A stretch of 64,000 nucleotides of DNA from Hydractinia symbiolongicarpus (GCF_029227915.1 NC_079878.1:7752001-7816000), one strand, 5' to 3'; counted from the stretch's first letter, positions 53,126 through 63,129 are shown. Notes: a model not told the origin generated them from the letters alone. Program-made: numbers and translations.

Positions 53126-56100
53126 CTAATAAAATGATACAATAATGAGAGTACATAGATACAAATCATTTAAATTGCGCATACTTCAAAAGTAGCTTGG
53201 TTAAATAGGGGGATTAAAATTTGCACCTGTTTGCTTATCAAACTGCATCAGCCTTCCTTGTTTTAACGCTGTTAGAACTGCTTCTGCAACCTCGCTTGCA
53301 TCAACATACATGTTTTGCTAATGAAAAAACAATTGATCAATTTAAAGTCAAGGTACATTAGATATTTATATAGACAGACAGATCCTTTCCGCACATTCTT
53401 AAATTTTAATTGAAAGATCACACCACCTTACACAAAGTCCAATGAATTTTTTTGTAATTACTTAGAAAAAATTGAGAAATTTCTTAGGAGTTCACACACG
53501 CGTGAAGAATTAAGAAAAATATGTCTTTGTCGACAACTGGTTTAAGGGCGTCAAAAATTTTTTCTAAATGTTTTACCAATAACGTTTTAACAACTATAAA
53601 ATTAAATATGTCTTTATCGACAACTGGTTTAGGGGCGTCAAAAATTTTTTCTAAATCTTTTAGCAATAACGTTTTAACTATAAAATTAGAATAATTATGT
53701 ACTGGTGTAAAAGGTTGCCACGATTCGTCTCCTTTTCTGTTTGCATTCATAATTTGCTCCATCCATTCTTTCTGTTTTCTTGTTTCGTCAATTCTCCACT
53801 TCTTACACATAAACAGTCCCAGTATGAAAATCAAGACTAATCCACCAGACAAACCTATTGCTATAACTAAAAGCAACAAAAAAAAATGATAAAAAAATTA
53901 TTTACTTATTTATTCATTTTTGTATTTATTTATTTCTTGCAATTTCCTTTTCAACAACTTTATTTGGAACACACCTTAATTAACAAAATTTTGCACTTAT
54001 TTTTTTGCGTACATATTTTCCTCCTCCCTTGGGTTAGCGAACATTCAATTTTTGCGTATTTCTTACGGGTAATATTTCTGTTGCAGGGATTGTGATCAAT
54101 TCGGGAATTATGAATATTAACGAGTTATTATGCATAGTAACTCTAACCCTAACCCTTATACATAATACCCGGAGGGCATATGTATCATTTCCAGTTCATC
54201 ATATTCACCGTTACATGTATATAAAAAAAGCTTTATTTATAGTAGAATACTTCCCATATTCCGAAATTCAGAAACTTTATCCTTCCTTTTTATTTGATCG
54301 CCACTCAAAAGTTTCACAAAGCGTGGATTTACGCGAGCTAACACCGATCATATCGTGATGACAAATTATAAAATGGTAAACCTATTTATTCATTTCTGCA
54401 TCCTTCATCAAATCAAATTTTTTTTTAAAAAAAATTTTTTGCCTTAAATAAGATGTGGTCGAAAATTTCATGAACTGAAGTATTTTATACATTTAATGCA
54501 TTTCCAAGTTATATATATATACATATATATAAAAAAATTGACTTTCATTGTCTTTAATTCTAATGTAGGTAACTGTTCTTACTAATTTCTTTGCTTAATG
54601 ATTCTGGTGGTGATTCGCACTTAGCATTGATCTGAAATAGCTTAACAAGTTTGATTCCATTCCCAACCGAATTGGATGCTTGAATCTGTAATGAAAATTT
54701 ATGTAGAAGTTCAAACAACACTTTTTCATAGTTAAGTTTACTTTCCCTCATGCTAGGAAAATAAATTTTAATCCAATATGAATGTATATATCGTTTTTAT
54801 ATAGTAACTCTGCTTTTTGGAAAGTTGGTGACACTTTATTTTGTCTCGGTGAATAACACAAGACCTGGATATTTTCAGCAAACTTAAAAAGTATAAAGAT
54901 TAAGAATTTATGAAAAAAGTTGAGAGTTGCCAATTAAATAATTATCGCGAAATGCTCCATCAGCATACTATCTGGCATTGCATAAATATAACATTGAAAC
55001 TTTAGAATATTTATTATGAGTTTTCTACTAAGCAAACAAACAATAAAAGCCCTGGTACATGCAACCTGAAACTTGCTACCTGCCAAAAACAGTCCAGTAT
55101 TAAGACATATGATAATCAAAGATTACTGTGTACAATTTTACCTGCAGATTGATAGGATCTATATACTTACAGAGCAGCGCAAGATCTCAACACAAGGCTC
55201 ATCAATTGTGATTCGAGCACCCGTGATGTTCTGAGTCGTGTAATTTTTTTGCACTTCAGGTAAATTATCGCAACCAAGCGTCACAGTCACCACATTGTCA
55301 GAACCAAATGGATTTGGTCTATCAAAACGGATGTGTAATTTCTTTGTTTTGGGGTTTTTCTCAATCCTAAAATGCACATTGCCAAAGGAACCAGGGACTA
55401 AAAAAGTGATTCGGTAATATACATCTAAAATTAACAATCACTTCTCTTAACTCAATTTCTACTTCTGTTTTTTGTTAGCAACTCAAAAAATGATAAACTA
55501 TTGCATTATTTCTCTCACTCTCTATTAAAATATTTTTTTGAAAGTAAAACACTTGTTTTGAAGAAGGCGTTGCCTAGTGACTATGGAGTTTTCTTTTAGC
55601 ATTCACGGGGTTCATGGTGCAGTTCACAGCACAGGTGAGTTTAGTAAGTGCTATTGCCACAGCTTCAAGTCAACACATAACATGCCAGGGAAATTGGATG
55701 CTGGTGGGTACTTAATGTAAACATATGGAACACAGGACCCACACTGATAACTGTTTTTACAACACTGAAGTGATTATCCTCTATCAGCTTAACAGATGCA
55801 ACGACCTCCCTTCTCCTCCCCTTCCCTCTTTCTGAAATCACTTTACTTTTTCCATAACATATTTGTAAATTCAAGAACTATACATATGACGTCGTATAAC
55901 ATCGGGTTATAGATATTTTTTGCATCTCTATAATAACAGCCATCGTCTGTCTGTTTGTCTGTCTGTTTCAGAAGCTCGAAATACGATATGTAAAAGATTT
56001 TTCCATGGGATGACGACCAGTTGTATATGTATATTGTTTATATTCAATCCAAATATTAAAGTAATCATATACCTGTACCGTTGGAAGCTTCATATTCTTT

Positions 56101-59100
56101 GAAACCTAAATACAGAAAGTTGATAAAATAGAAATCTTTACAATTCAACTGTTTGATTGGACATGGGCATACAAGACCCAACAAGCTTCAAGCTAATACA
56201 AAATGAGAGAGTTTTAATGGATAAAGCAACTTTAATTAATTTCTTGCATAAATTTGTTCTTTTGAATTGATTTTGCTCTCAAGCAGGTTCTTTGAACAAG
56301 CAACATTTTGATTTGCTGTGTGAAAAAATTATTTTAGGAGATATCTTGGTAAACTATTTGAATAGCCAGTAGAAGTAACCCACTTGTCTAGGGACGCAAA
56401 CAGTTCTGGGATTATTTAAATGACGTCATCAATAACTCGTCTATACAAAATTTTTTTAGAAATTTAAACCTTCGTCAAGAGGTCAAGAAAATATTGGGGT
56501 TTAAAGAATTTTCGAAAATGTCATAAGCCATATGCATAATTGTTTTTAAAAAATCTATAGCTACCATTGCTTCTATGTCCAAACCTTAAAAAAACAATAA
56601 TTATAGAATCATCTGCTTTTGACAAACGGTTAAGAAGGTTTGAAGTTTTTTCCTAGTGTTATTAATCAACCATTCCGACACGACTTTGAGAAAATACTTA
56701 TTCTGATCCCAGGTGCCCCTTACACATGCGGGAGATGACATCAGCTATTTCGAATCATTTCCAAGTCATTTAGGCTTAAATTCCAAAGGTGCAATGCAAT
56801 TGCTTCCCTTTTTTAAAAATAGTATTGCGCATTCATTCACGTCGTGACTTAACGTCAATAAGGTCTGCAAATCAGACTTTTCATTTCTTTTCAGCTCCTT
56901 TAAACAAAAATGAATGCATCTAGTTTGAGCGTTACAGACACAGTTTATTATTAATGACTTGTTGACTGTTCCCTGATGAAATCCACTTAATTTAGGTAAA
57001 TTAAATTTGCGAAAAAAAGATTTTGTTAGCGATATCAAAAACATCGTTCTCTGCAAAGAAAACTTATCTTTAAGAAATTTGTTATCCTGTTGCCACTATT
57101 GTGTACAGCATGAAATGCTGATGAAAATAATATAGAGGATCATGTGGTTTTGTCACGAGGTGTTAATAAGATATCATGTTTATGACACCAACAAAGACAA
57201 ATGTTCAAATATTTTCTCTAGAAATTTATTGCGGCCGTTACTACACTTGTGTAGACCTTTAAACAGTGATAAAAATATTGTACAGAATCCACAACCACGG
57301 ACATAAATTATTGAGCTTGTGACGTTACAGTTTTTTTAAATTGGCGCACAAAACGATGCTGTTCTCCCCCAAAGTTGTTAGAAAGGAAACCATATATTAT
57401 ATGAAAATATCACCATTATGAGTCATCTATAGAACTAATGAAAGATAAAGAATGAAAAAAAAGTGTTAATTCGAAACTTCGAACCTGAATAGATTACTAT
57501 TTCATAAGGCAAAATTGAACTTTTTGAATATTACAAGGGATTGAGAATAGTATATGCTCACTCGGAGTGGGATGTTGTGACAGAGAGTGACATTGATTTT
57601 AGCTGTTCTTTTTGTCCAGGAGTTACCCTGTTTCTATTTCAGATTAATTATATTTCTACTTTTGTAGTTGGTTTGGGTAAACGCCACTATAATAATGTTT
57701 CACATGTGTATTTTGTTTTAGTGATGAGTATTTAGGTATTTTTGAACTTCCTAGTTAAAATGATACCAGGGTTTTGTGGCCCCTGAGCCGTTATTACGGA
57801 GTGCAAAATGCACTGGAAACGAGGTTAGTTAAAAAGTTGTTGTTTATAAAGTAAGAATGTTTTAATTTTATTTTTTTCGTTTTAAATTATTAAAGATTTA
57901 AATATTTATAATCTGAGATCTTATGATGTCATAAGTACTTTTCTGCTAACGTTACCTTCCTACCCTTAAAGGGGCACTCCAGTAAAAAAAAAATATTTGA
58001 AAAAAATGTTATTTTAAGAAGACAATACATAAATATGTCAAAATAAACCTTTTATAATCGTTAAAAATCTTTATTTATACCTTAATTAGGTCTGTAAACA
58101 TCTTCAATTTTAAATAAAATTGCAAGGTCGCGTAAAGTTGAGCGGACTAGGTCAGAATAAATAAGCATACGTCACTTCGTGCAGAAAGTCTGTGAGCTCA
58201 GCAGCACACCTTCTAAAAGTTTGTTTACTTACTGTTTACATTGTTCGTTGATAAGACGTCTTGTAGTAATGACGAAGATTTTAACTTAGAAAACGTATAT
58301 AGAATAGGATAATTCTCTTCATGGAAAAGACTTTACAAAGCTAGCCACACGAATTCAAACCTCTTGTGTCTCACAAGGGAGAAATTAATAATGATGCAAA
58401 GTGACGAGGTGTCTTTTACTGACTCAAAGTAACGTCCTTAGCAAAATATTTTTTAAAGAAATAGAAAATATATTTAATCACTTTTTTTAACATTCTTTTT
58501 GTCAAAAGCTTTATCATTTGCTTCAGTAAAAAAACTTTCTTACTTTACAAGTAAATTAATTTTTATTTCACAATTCAGCAATATTTTTTCTCAGCATGCA
58601 CTTTTTTGCGCACAAATGCAAACAAATTTTATGTAACGTTGAAATTTTCGCCCTGATGGAGGACCATTCAAATGCGTGATTAAAAGATCGAATAATGTTT
58701 GGGTCGTGATAAGTTGGTAAAACGGGGGTATTAATATTGTATAAATAAAAATCATTCTTATGATTATGGTAGGTCATAAATGCATTGCAGATGCTACTGA
58801 TTTATAAGTAGTTGTTTTGACAAAGCTGTTTTAGAAACTGCATTATCAGCATTACATGCAGCCTTTAACAGTTACAAAGATTGAAGAAAATGAGTACATT
58901 TACCCCCTGAAAATATTCGGCATGTCCTTCCATCAAAAAAAGCTTCTATTTGAAATACAAAGAATAGAAACTTGAGCGCTACGAAAGATGCGTAACTAGA
59001 AAACTTTTTTGTATGTGTTTGTATTGGAAATTGGTATAATGTTCTTTTATTTAATATACAAATGTACTAAACGTTATTTAATTGTTTTGTGGATATAAGT

Positions 59101-61850
59101 ACAAATAATGAAATGAGAAACTTTGTTCACGTTCACTAGCTGAAATGGCATTTTTACAAAGTGGCAATATTTTAATATGGAAGTTTATTTCCTGGAGATC
59201 TCTTTTAAAGAACTATATGTGAAGTGTGCTAACCAAATATAAAAAATTTGATCGCTTGGTAGATCACCTGCACTACGTATTTTTTTTAGCCATTTTTGAG
59301 TTCTTTCTTTTTCAGAACAAACGGGATTCTGTGAAAACTTACTTCTTTTCACTTCTCTAATCGATTGTTACATCGAAACGCAAAGCAACTAACCATTTTT
59401 TAAAGATTGAAAGCAAATTACATACAAAAAGCGATTTAAATGTAAGCTATAGGTCTTAACATGAACGTTTTCTGTGCTTGCTTAAACTTTCTGCACGATG
59501 TAATGTCATTATTTATAATCGGGTCCAGTTCTAAATGAAATCGTGCCTGTCTGTTTTTTTATGAGAAAAAAATTGAATATACGAAGGCTTGTGCAACAAT
59601 TTAAATAAGAAAAACAAGTAAAGTAAGTTTTTTTGATTTCTTAAGCTTTCTGAGTACGTACATAACAAAAAAGAAAAAAAGTGATTTTTACTGGAGTTCC
59701 CCTTTAAATTATAAAATGAAATCACTTTTAAGCTACAAAACTTCACATATCTCAAGATATCAAGAGCATAAGTCTACACTTCTAAAAAAATTGATATTTT
59801 GCAAGTTTGTAAGAATTTTTAATTATTAATGTATGCTTACTAGCTACCTTATTACATCATCAAAGATGATGTCATAAGGTAGTAAGTAATAAGGTCAGAC
59901 GAAGATCTTTGAAGCTGAATATCCCAAGAATGAAAACAGATTTTTGACAACTCCAAAAGACTTGATAAACAACTTTTTGTCTTCTTTAACATACAAAAAT
60001 ATCATTTTTAATGCAGGAATCCCTTTAAACATTTAGAAATCGTACAGTTTATTTTTTCTTCTGCTTTTTTCTGTTGTTGTTTTTCCTAGAATTTTCGTCA
60101 ACTGGTTAATGGCATTTGTTAGTCCGTATCCACCTCACAGTTTACCCTTTTTGCCAACAACTTTAGCTTCCAAAGAGATTTTGGATAGTACAGAACATAG
60201 ACGAAGCCTCTTTGAGATGTGTATTATTTATTTTCGCAAAGAATACGCCATTGTCTGTCTGTTGGCTTGAGAACGGAAGGTCAAAGTCTAACTTGCTCCA
60301 CTTGCGGGAAAATTAAATATGGCTGCGCAACTCCGAAAAGGCGTATTTGTACGCATAATCTGTTCTTTGTCTGAAACATAGTCACTGAATTTTTTTTAAT
60401 ACTTTTTAGGGAAAGTTTTTAACGTTATAGCACATCTATATTATAGTATATATAAATATAATTTAAAATAAGTAATTATAATTGGCATGCTTATTTCATG
60501 TATTTTGTTCGATTCAGATTATAAATGGAAGAACCACTTGCAGAAGTGGCAGTTGGTTCAACTCCCACCTGAATCACTTGATAATGTAGAATTTTTAAAT
60601 ATTTATTGCATTTAAAACAGATAAAAACAAGATATATAAACATGTATATATATAAATGTAGTTTCTGGCAGCATTTGGCTTGCCTATCAATAGAAGAATT
60701 TAGTTTTTACTTTACCTGTAATTTTAAAATTGAAATAACACATGCCATAATACTTGTTCTGTCTACTATATAGGAGAAACAGACTCCATCAGAGAAGAAA
60801 AAGAAGAAGAAGAATAGAATCAATCCGGAAAAAAATATTCTTATGACATTGAAGTCTGGCGGTGCAGGTAGAGTTGCAGCCAACATGGAGTACCATTTAA
60901 AAAAGATCCAAAGTTAGGCAAAGAACTTGATGAATTCCCTTCAAGTTCCCAAGCAAATGCAATAATGCGTAGTTTAAATAAACTATTTTCTCATCAACTG
61001 ACATCTTCATTGAGAAATGCAGATATACTGCAGTATATAGCAGCCAAAATTTGCGCAATTATAACTAATTGCCTTACATATTTTATTTAATGTGACGCAA
61101 TAAAAGTTAGGAACGAAAAGCTGTTTTTTATTCTAAAAATCTATATGCTTGAAGATGTGTCAAATCATAAACTACCGCACGCTAGACAAGTCCGTCAAAC
61201 AGCCTACTCCCAAGATAGGGTGTGGTTTTTATACCACCCCGTTGTGGGCAAACCTTTTAAAAAGGCTTCGATCAAGATGGGGTGTCGTTTTTATGCCACT
61301 TCGTGGTGGGCAAACTTGTTAAAAAGGTTACACCCAACATGGGCTCGAAATTGTGTGTAGAACTTTGGTAGTGTATTGACTATTTCGTAGAGTAGAGCCT
61401 ATTTCGTATAAGTGCACACTTATCCGACCTGTTAGACTTTATGTCTTAAATTGTATGAATTGCCCAATACGGGACACCTTGCGTATTTTGCCCACGACGG
61501 GGTGGATGCCCAAGATCGTTTGGAACACTTGACCAAGTTATGGTCAATGACAAGAATTAAAAAAGTTGACATTAATTTTTAAGTATTTCAAGGACTAAGA
61601 AATTGGACAATTAACAAAACCTGTTTATTGGGCGATTCTAATAAGAAGGGACCCAGCATATAAAACAGCTTCTTCTTTCTCTGCCTCTTAAATTGTTATC
61701 AAATCTTTCAGAGTACTTTTTCTTCGGCTGACATGCACAACATGTAATTATAATTACAAGAATATCAATAGTTATCAAAATTTACTTACTCGAGAAAAAT
61801 GTCAGTAATAACAAAAACAAACCAGGAAAAACGTCCATTTTGAGTATCAT
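44669..61850 (-). CDS. Receptor tyrosine kinase with very short ectodomain, 597 aa, fifteen exons
   Basis: Exons in transcript order (all minus strand): 61790-61850, 56073-56105, 55171-55397, 54583-54685, 53577-53866, 53227-53317, 52958-53125, 49417-49527, 48655-48818, 47310-47429, 46686-46756, 45968-46008, 45767-45863, 45155-45251, 44669-44788. They sum to 1794 bases, every phase matches, and all splice sites are GT-AG. The start Met has an in-frame TGA 15 bases upstream. Residues 1-20 are a signal peptide ([13 protein letters not shown]). Residues 21-140 form a small ectodomain with NYT and NIT glycosylation sites and a fibronectin-III-like end. A membrane helix follows at about 141-161, then a long juxtamembrane stretch. 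The kinase spans about 287-556: GEGNFG loop, VAVK lysine 321, HRDLACRN at 419-426, DLG at 439-441, APE at 465-467. It should phosphorylate tyrosines at the plasma membrane. The ligand and family are unknown. Confidence 0.9.
44990..45180 (-). repeat. Tandem duplication of the RTK exon 14 end with its splice donor
   Basis: Segments 45093-45180 and 44990-45092 are diverged head-to-tail copies starting GAGAATAATTAAACG. The first contains the true exon 14 end (LLMEMRKES) and its GTAAGT donor. The second reproduces the same exon end (MEIRKEL) and a GTAAGT donor but no acceptor, and lies in intron 14. Confidence 0.75.
46216..46511. mobile_element. MITE with GTTTATATRGAG ends, RTK intron 11
   Basis: The left end GTTTATATAGAGGCGGGCTG and the right end, complement GTTTATATGGAGAGGCAAGC, are imperfect inverted repeats. 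The interior repeats GGCTGGCT and GAGATCTCGG words and is much GC-richer than the intron. There is no open frame of note. The intron is 677 bases long, so the 296-bp element makes up nearly half of it. Confidence 0.7.
47058..47112. repeat. 17-bp perfect inverted repeat in RTK intron 10
   Basis: CGCGTATCTTTAGTAAC at 47058-47074 pairs with GTTACTAAAGATACGCG at 47096-47112 across 21 bases. It lies about 200 bases downstream of exon 10 in the transcript. Confidence 0.85.
48969..49076 (-). repeat. Perfect 54-bp tandem duplication in RTK intron 8
   Basis: Two head-to-tail copies (48969-49022 and 49023-49076) are identical as read, beginning AACTTTCTAAATGGACAACC. Identity implies a recent duplication. 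It lies in the intron between the helix C exon and the hinge exon. Confidence 0.92.
50406..50705 (-). repeat. Diverged ~150-bp tandem duplication in RTK intron 7
   Basis: Copies start with ATTAATTTGGGTCTGATTTT at 50406 and 50559. They share blocks TTTTTATTGATGCAT, TCTGCAATTTTT, GCGAAAGTGTATGAATTGTA and CCGCA in the same order. The second copy has an insertion of about 18 bases (TTTATATGCCATCTT). Confidence 0.8.
51340..52700. repeat. Element with repeated GAGGTTAC/GTAACCTC words, RTK intron 7
   Basis: GAGGTTAC occurs about five times in the left part (near 51416, 51500, 51550, 51563, 52008). Its complement occurs three times in the right part (52168, 52348, 52498), with GTGTAATTTTGAGGTTAC at the left mirrored by GTAACCTCAAAATCAACACATTACAC at the right. 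This looks like a foldback or nested element of about 1.1-1.3 kb. Its exact ends are not fixed. Confidence 0.5.
53518..53688 (-). repeat. 87/84-bp tandem duplication spanning RTK exon 5 and its intron
   Basis: Copies 53518-53604 and 53605-53688 differ at a handful of bases plus one three-base indel (CAA). Both lengths are multiples of three, so the reading frame is kept. One copy lies in the exon and the other straddles the inferred exon end. Confidence 0.88.
53577..53866 (-). CDS. RTK exon 5: transmembrane and juxtamembrane segment with internal duplication
   Basis: The exon follows a TTTGTTGCTTTTAG acceptor and gives the membrane helix ([20 protein letters not shown]), a basic stop-transfer KKWR and a juxtamembrane stretch. 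The 3' half carries one and a part copies of an 87/84-base tandem duplication, so the peptide repeats NFIVKTLL...[12 protein letters not shown]. The proposed donor is GTAAAA at 53571-53576, the only reasonable GT in phase 0 that joins exon 6. The matching position in the other copy reads CTAAAA and cannot be a donor. Confidence 0.7.
54494..54540. repeat. AT dinucleotide microsatellite
   Basis: TATATATATATACATATATA with a few interruptions, just downstream of RTK exon 4 in the intron. Confidence 0.7.
54583..55397 (-). CDS. RTK exons 3-4: extracellular domain
   Basis: Exon 3 (55171-55397) and exon 4 (54583-54685) encode the folded ectodomain. It starts [19 protein letters not shown] and contains four Cys across the pair (LGCDN, EPCVE, LRCS, AKCES). 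The stretch [18 protein letters not shown], formed across the exon junction, resembles the last strands of a fibronectin type III domain (alternating hydrophobics, then the A-N-x-x-G pattern). No Ig, leucine-rich or cysteine-rich module is present. With only about 120 residues it is unusually small for a receptor tyrosine kinase. Confidence 0.75.
55560..55880 (-). repeat. Possible interspersed repeat between RTK exons 2 and 3
   Basis: The stretch is GC-richer than the intron and has no coding potential. It carries a distinct word set (TCACCTGTGCTGTGAACTGC, GTGTGGGTCCTGTGTTCC on the minus strand). I suspect a SINE or other repeat but see no second copy in this window to prove it. Confidence 0.3.
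55934..55970 (+). repeat. TCTG microsatellite
   Basis: CGTCTGTCTGTTTGTCTGTC in RTK intron 2, a short imperfect TCTG/TTTG tract. Confidence 0.85.
56073..56105 (-). CDS. RTK exon 2: 33-base microexon
   Basis: A 33-base segment sits between a TTTCTGTATTTAG acceptor and a GTATATG donor. It keeps phase 1 on both sides and adds [10 protein letters not shown] just after the signal peptide. Its size means it could be skipped without breaking the frame, because exon 1 also joins exon 3 directly in phase. It is the least certain exon of the model. Confidence 0.5.
57761..57825. mobile_element. Degenerate MITE of the 15450 family with 9-bp target duplication
   Basis: The core TTTTGTGGCCCCTGAGCCGT matches the element at 15450, and the right end GGAAACGAGGT matches its terminal repeat. 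The left end has decayed. Identical nonamers TAGTTAAAA at 57752-57760 and 57826-57834 flank it. Confidence 0.8.
57966..59707. mobile_element. TTAA-flanked non-autonomous element, ~1.7 kb
   Basis: The ends are TTAAAGGGGCACTCCAGTAA and, at the right, the complement of TTAAAGGGGAACTCCAGTAA. They form inverted repeats of about 20 bases with TTAA at both outer edges, the target preference of piggyBac-type transposons. The interior shows no transposase; the only frames are short. A related end (GTTTAAAGGGATTCCTGCAT, minus strand) at 60008-60030 suggests a second or nested copy. Confidence 0.65.
59844..59882. repeat. 18-bp inverted repeat, one mismatch
   Basis: CTACCTTATTACATCATC, loop AAA, then GATGATGTCATAAGGTAG. 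It lies just outside the TTAA element, and a partial third copy (TAGTAAGTAATAAGGT) follows. Confidence 0.8.
61210..61334 (+). repeat. ~62-bp tandem repeat, two copies
   Basis: The unit begins CAAGATAGGGTGTGGTTTTT at 61210 and CAAGATGGGGTGTCGTTTTT at 61273. It shares CGTTGTGGGCAAAC/CGTGGTGGGCAAAC and TTAAAAAGG blocks. The 71-codon frame across it is repeat sequence. Confidence 0.75.
61790..61850 (-). CDS. RTK exon 1: signal peptide
   Basis: The exon encodes [20 protein letters not shown], ending in phase 1 at a GTAAGT donor. It has a short N-region, a strongly hydrophobic core and a Ser-rich end, as in a cleavable signal peptide. A second Met at codon 5 is an alternative start and would still leave the hydrophobic core. 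The next exon lies 5.7 kb away, past a large transposon-filled intron. Confidence 0.8.
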
Positions 61851-62527
61851 TACGTTTCCAATTCATATATCATCTGCTCTTTTAAAACCTTCGCTGCATC
61901 ATTACTCATTAAATTTCCCAGTTTCTCTTATTAATATTCGTCTGACAGTACACAAAACATGAATCAAATCTCAAATAGAGTTTTTACCACGCTTAATAAA
62001 ATCCTATTGAAATAAATACCTATCTTTATTATAGTTTCGCTAATTAGTTTCCCTGGCATATTAAACACAGATTATATTGAAAGAGAAGCTAATCTAATAC
62101 ACCAGATTTCGTTTTTTAATTAAAAGTTTAAATTTTAAACACGCTAATCAGATCTGCAAATTATTTTACAGACCAATGACAGCAGCAGCAACAGAAGTTT
62201 TTGTAGGGCTAGAAACTTACAAATTTAGAGGAAAGATAAATTTTTGTTACCAAAATCATATAATATTAAATTTCTACTTCTCATTCTCCTTCTTTTATTA
62301 AATACCACCAACGAAGTGAATTTTAAAACTCTAAATTATCCACCCTTATTGGCAATACATCATTTTTATTAGTTCTTTTTAGTAAAATACACTCTAAATT
62401 TATAATAAAAACCAATAAAATATATAAAAGTAACAATGGAGTTAAATCAATATATTTTATCTAAACTTCGTTTCAAATGTTTTAAGCTGTCAACAATCAC
62501 TAAAATCGTTTAAAACAAAAACTTGAG
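61851..62527. other. Interval between the RTK start and the last exon of the next gene
   Basis: 677 bases separate the RTK start codon from the stop of the next minus-strand gene. It must hold the RTK promoter and 5'UTR plus that gene's 3'UTR. It is very AT-rich; no clear promoter motif was recognised. Confidence 0.5.
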
Positions 62528-62924
62528 TTATCTTCCCATCATATGAACATGTTTATGAGATAACTGCTTGAATTTGGCGCTCAATTTTCTTCTCACTTGT
62601 TTAAACGTGTTCTCAGCACATTCCACTGTCAATGAATCCAATTCAGGCGATTCATTAGTTTGTCGTGTGTATTTCGTGTGAGCGCGTTTGCCATGATCGC
62701 TATGAACAATAATTGAAGATGTGAAATATACGACCGCCACCAGAACGACAATAAAAACGATAAGAATGTAAAAATAGAATTCGCTAACATAAGGTCCAAA
62801 CACAACCAGTAAGGTACAAACTGAAATTGCTGATAAAAGTGACTGACCAACTTCGGACTTGTGTTCTCTTTTCATCTTCTCAATATACAAATTAAATGAA
62901 TTGTGCCAGCGTTGTAGTTCTTTT
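62528..62924 (-). CDS. Last exon of an unidentified membrane protein with a dynein-stalk-like segment (partial)
   Basis: The open frame follows a TACTTTTTAG acceptor and ends TAA at 62528. The frame continues upstream of the first Met as KELQRWHNSFNLYIEKMK, so this is a terminal exon with the gene body beyond 62.9 kb, outside or under the LINE. Next come VGQSLLSAISVCTLLVVFGP and a strongly hydrophobic run (FYFYILIVFIVVLVAVVYF), then a basic, His-rich 70-residue tail ending HVHMMGR. The spacing RW...VG.SLLSA...GP...EF resembles the stretch between the dynein stalk's second coiled coil and AAA5. A membrane helix after it is not dynein-like. The function is unknown. A poly(A) signal candidate lies at 62365-62370 on this strand. 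Confidence 0.6.
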
Positions 62925-63129
62925 CTAAAAAGTACAATTCGAAAAATTCAATGATTTTTAGTTCCTCCTTGCAAAAATTGAAAATATCACCAAAAACGAT
63001 GTATTCTCTATTTTACAACGTATAAGGTTCTGAAAGTTTTAACATCAAATATCGTTTAATATTTCAAAAAAAATTTGACAATGAAAAAATCTCGCAATGA
63101 TATTGGATCCGTTATGTTGGAAACAAAAA

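Larger units (their letters stand above)
56106..61789 (-). other. Intron 1 of the RTK gene
   Basis: A 5.7-kb intron rich in mobile sequence: MITE at 57761, TTAA-flanked element at 57966-59707, hairpin at 59844 and a 62-bp tandem repeat at 61210. A short coding-looking stretch near 60780-60900 (Lys-rich, then [19 protein letters not shown]) ends in stops and may be a retrocopy remnant. Confidence 0.65.

Noticed and set aside
54130-54160. Telomere-like CTAACCCTAACCCTTA
   Set aside because: Only about two units; too short to call an interstitial telomere.
61145-61360. 71-codon frame near 61.2 kb
   Set aside because: It is made of two copies of a 62-bp tandem repeat, so openness is not evidence of a protein.
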